A stretch of DNA of 6,890 nt from Pelagibacteraceae bacterium TMED65. GTDB taxonomy: Bacteria; Pseudomonadota; Alphaproteobacteria; TMED127. The notes below the pieces were generated by a model. It was not told the DNA's origin. It was given only the letters and a program-made list of their open reading frames with translations, and made no database searches. The translations under genes were made by a program, and so were the position numbers. Positions 6,306-6,890 of this stretch are shown here, in pieces (within the stretch, counting starts at the first letter, position 1; every line of letters starts with the position of its first letter). The stretch covers positions 2,744 to 9,633 of the forward strand of contig NHDS01000021.1 of the NCBI GenBank assembly GCA_002167215.1, given 5' to 3'.

Positions 6306-6890
6306 TAATTTATTCAAAAAAAAAATAATTCTTGTCACAGGTGGTACAGGTTCTTTTGGTAGTACATTTATTAAAAAAATTATAAAAACAAATTTTAAAG
6401 AAATTAGAGTTTTCAGTAGGGATGAAAAAAAACAAGAGGATTTAAGGTTAGAATTAAAAAATAAAAAAGTTAAATTTTATATTGGAGATACAAGAGAATA
6501 TTCAAGTATTTATGAGGCTTGTAAAAATGTAGATTATATTTTTCACGCTGCAGCTTTAAAACAAGTTCCTTCATGTGAATTCTATCCTATGGAAGCAATT
6601 CAAACAAATATACATGGCACTTCAAATACAATTGATGCTGCGATTAGAAATTCTGTAAAGAAACTTGTTTTACTTAGCACTGATAAAGCGGTCTACCCTA
6701 TAAATGCAATGGGAATGAGTAAAGCACTAGCTGAAAAAGTTTTAATTGCAAAATCAAAAAATTTAAACATTAAAGAGACAATTTTAAACATTACAAGATA
6801 TGGAAATGTCATGAATTCCAGAGGTTCAGTAATTCCGCACTTTATTGATCAAATTAAAAATAGTAAACAATTAACAATTACCAATCCCTC
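6298..6890 (+). CDS. fnlA: UDP-GlcNAc 4,6-dehydratase/5-epimerase FnlA/WbjB/CapE (3' partial)
   Basis: The first 197 residues of a protein normally about 340-345 aa long; the window ends inside it. The enzyme converts UDP-GlcNAc to UDP-2-acetamido-2,6-dideoxy-L-4-hexulose by 4,6-dehydration and C5 inversion (and C3 epimerisation), the first step towards UDP-L-FucNAc, L-RhaNAc and L-QuiNAc. Seen: TGGTGSFG (14-21) for NADP; FSRDEKKQEDLR (39-50); AALKQVPSCEFYPMEAIQTN, typical of this subfamily; STDKAVYPINAMGMSK (127-142); and TRYGNVMNSRGSVIP. The usual catalytic Tyr of YxxxK is a Met (Met138, with Lys142 and Thr128), the non-canonical Lys-Met-Thr arrangement described for CapE of S. aureus. This separates it from flagellar/glycan dehydratases such as FlaA1/PseB, which keep other residues there. 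The ATG overlaps the end of the reductase gene by 8 bases (ATGATTAA). No Shine-Dalgarno sequence is visible. A 2-epimerase gene is expected next. Confidence 0.9.
   Translation, partial: MINNLFKKKIILVTGGTGSFGSTFIKKIIKTNFKEIRVFSRDEKKQEDLRLELKNKKVKFYIGDTREYSSIYEACKNVDYIFHAAALKQVPSCEFYPMEAIQTNIHGTSNTIDAAIRNSVKKLVLLSTDKAVYPINAMGMSKALAEKVLIAKSKNLNIKETILNITRYGNVMNSRGSVIPHFIDQIKNSKQLTITNP

Noticed and set aside
1..6890. CRISPR arrays, tRNA or rRNA genes, IS elements, phage genes
   Set aside because: No spaced direct repeats, cloverleaf-like G+C-rich segments, transposase motifs or terminal inverted repeats were seen on either strand.

Overview
The window is a 6.9 kb piece of a cell-surface polysaccharide (O-antigen or capsule) biosynthesis locus from a very AT-rich bacterium. 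By rough hand count, G+C is about 17-30% depending on the gene. Spacers are minimal, genes overlap by a few bases, Lys/Asn/Ile/Phe use AAA/AAT/ATT/TTT heavily, and start codons lack clear Shine-Dalgarno sequences. This fits a streamlined marine lineage such as SAR11 (Pelagibacterales), whose hypervariable regions carry such loci. The taxon is an inference from style and composition; there is no rRNA or marker gene here. TGA serves as a stop codon for at least one gene, so the standard bacterial code fits.

Layout: (1) 1-1666, plus strand: the C-terminal piece of a multi-pass membrane protein, overlapping a 426-aa Wzy/WaaL-type O-antigen polymerase or ligase. (2) 1675-4064, minus strand: a two-gene unit read leftwards, with a 494-aa polytopic membrane protein that looks like an uncharacterised GT-C-type glycosyltransferase, coupled by an ATGA overlap to a 302-aa NAD-dependent epimerase/dehydratase. 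The two units converge at 1666/1675 over a small AT-only hairpin. (3) 4065-4237: a 173-bp divergent intergenic region with a good sigma70-type promoter for the rightward genes, a 24-bp near-perfect dyad just after the predicted transcription start, and a second small hairpin. (4) 4238-6890, plus strand: a tightly overlapping operon of a WbuB-like family 4 glycosyltransferase, an RmlD-like sugar-nucleotide reductase and FnlA/WbjB/CapE (UDP-GlcNAc 4,6-dehydratase/5-epimerase), the last cut off by the window end.

How they work together (inference from known families): FnlA converts UDP-GlcNAc to a UDP-2-acetamido-2,6-dideoxy-L-4-hexulose. The RmlD-like enzyme would reduce it, as WbvR/QnlA does, to UDP-L-RhaNAc. 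A 2-epimerase expected just beyond the right edge would give UDP-L-QuiNAc. The WbuB-like transferase would add this L-amino sugar to the lipid-linked repeat unit. The reductase is not of the longer FnlB/CapF type, which points to L-QuiNAc or L-RhaNAc rather than L-FucNAc. The membrane proteins on the left would polymerise or ligate repeat units, or add further sugars. No tRNA, rRNA, CRISPR array, IS element or transposase was seen.
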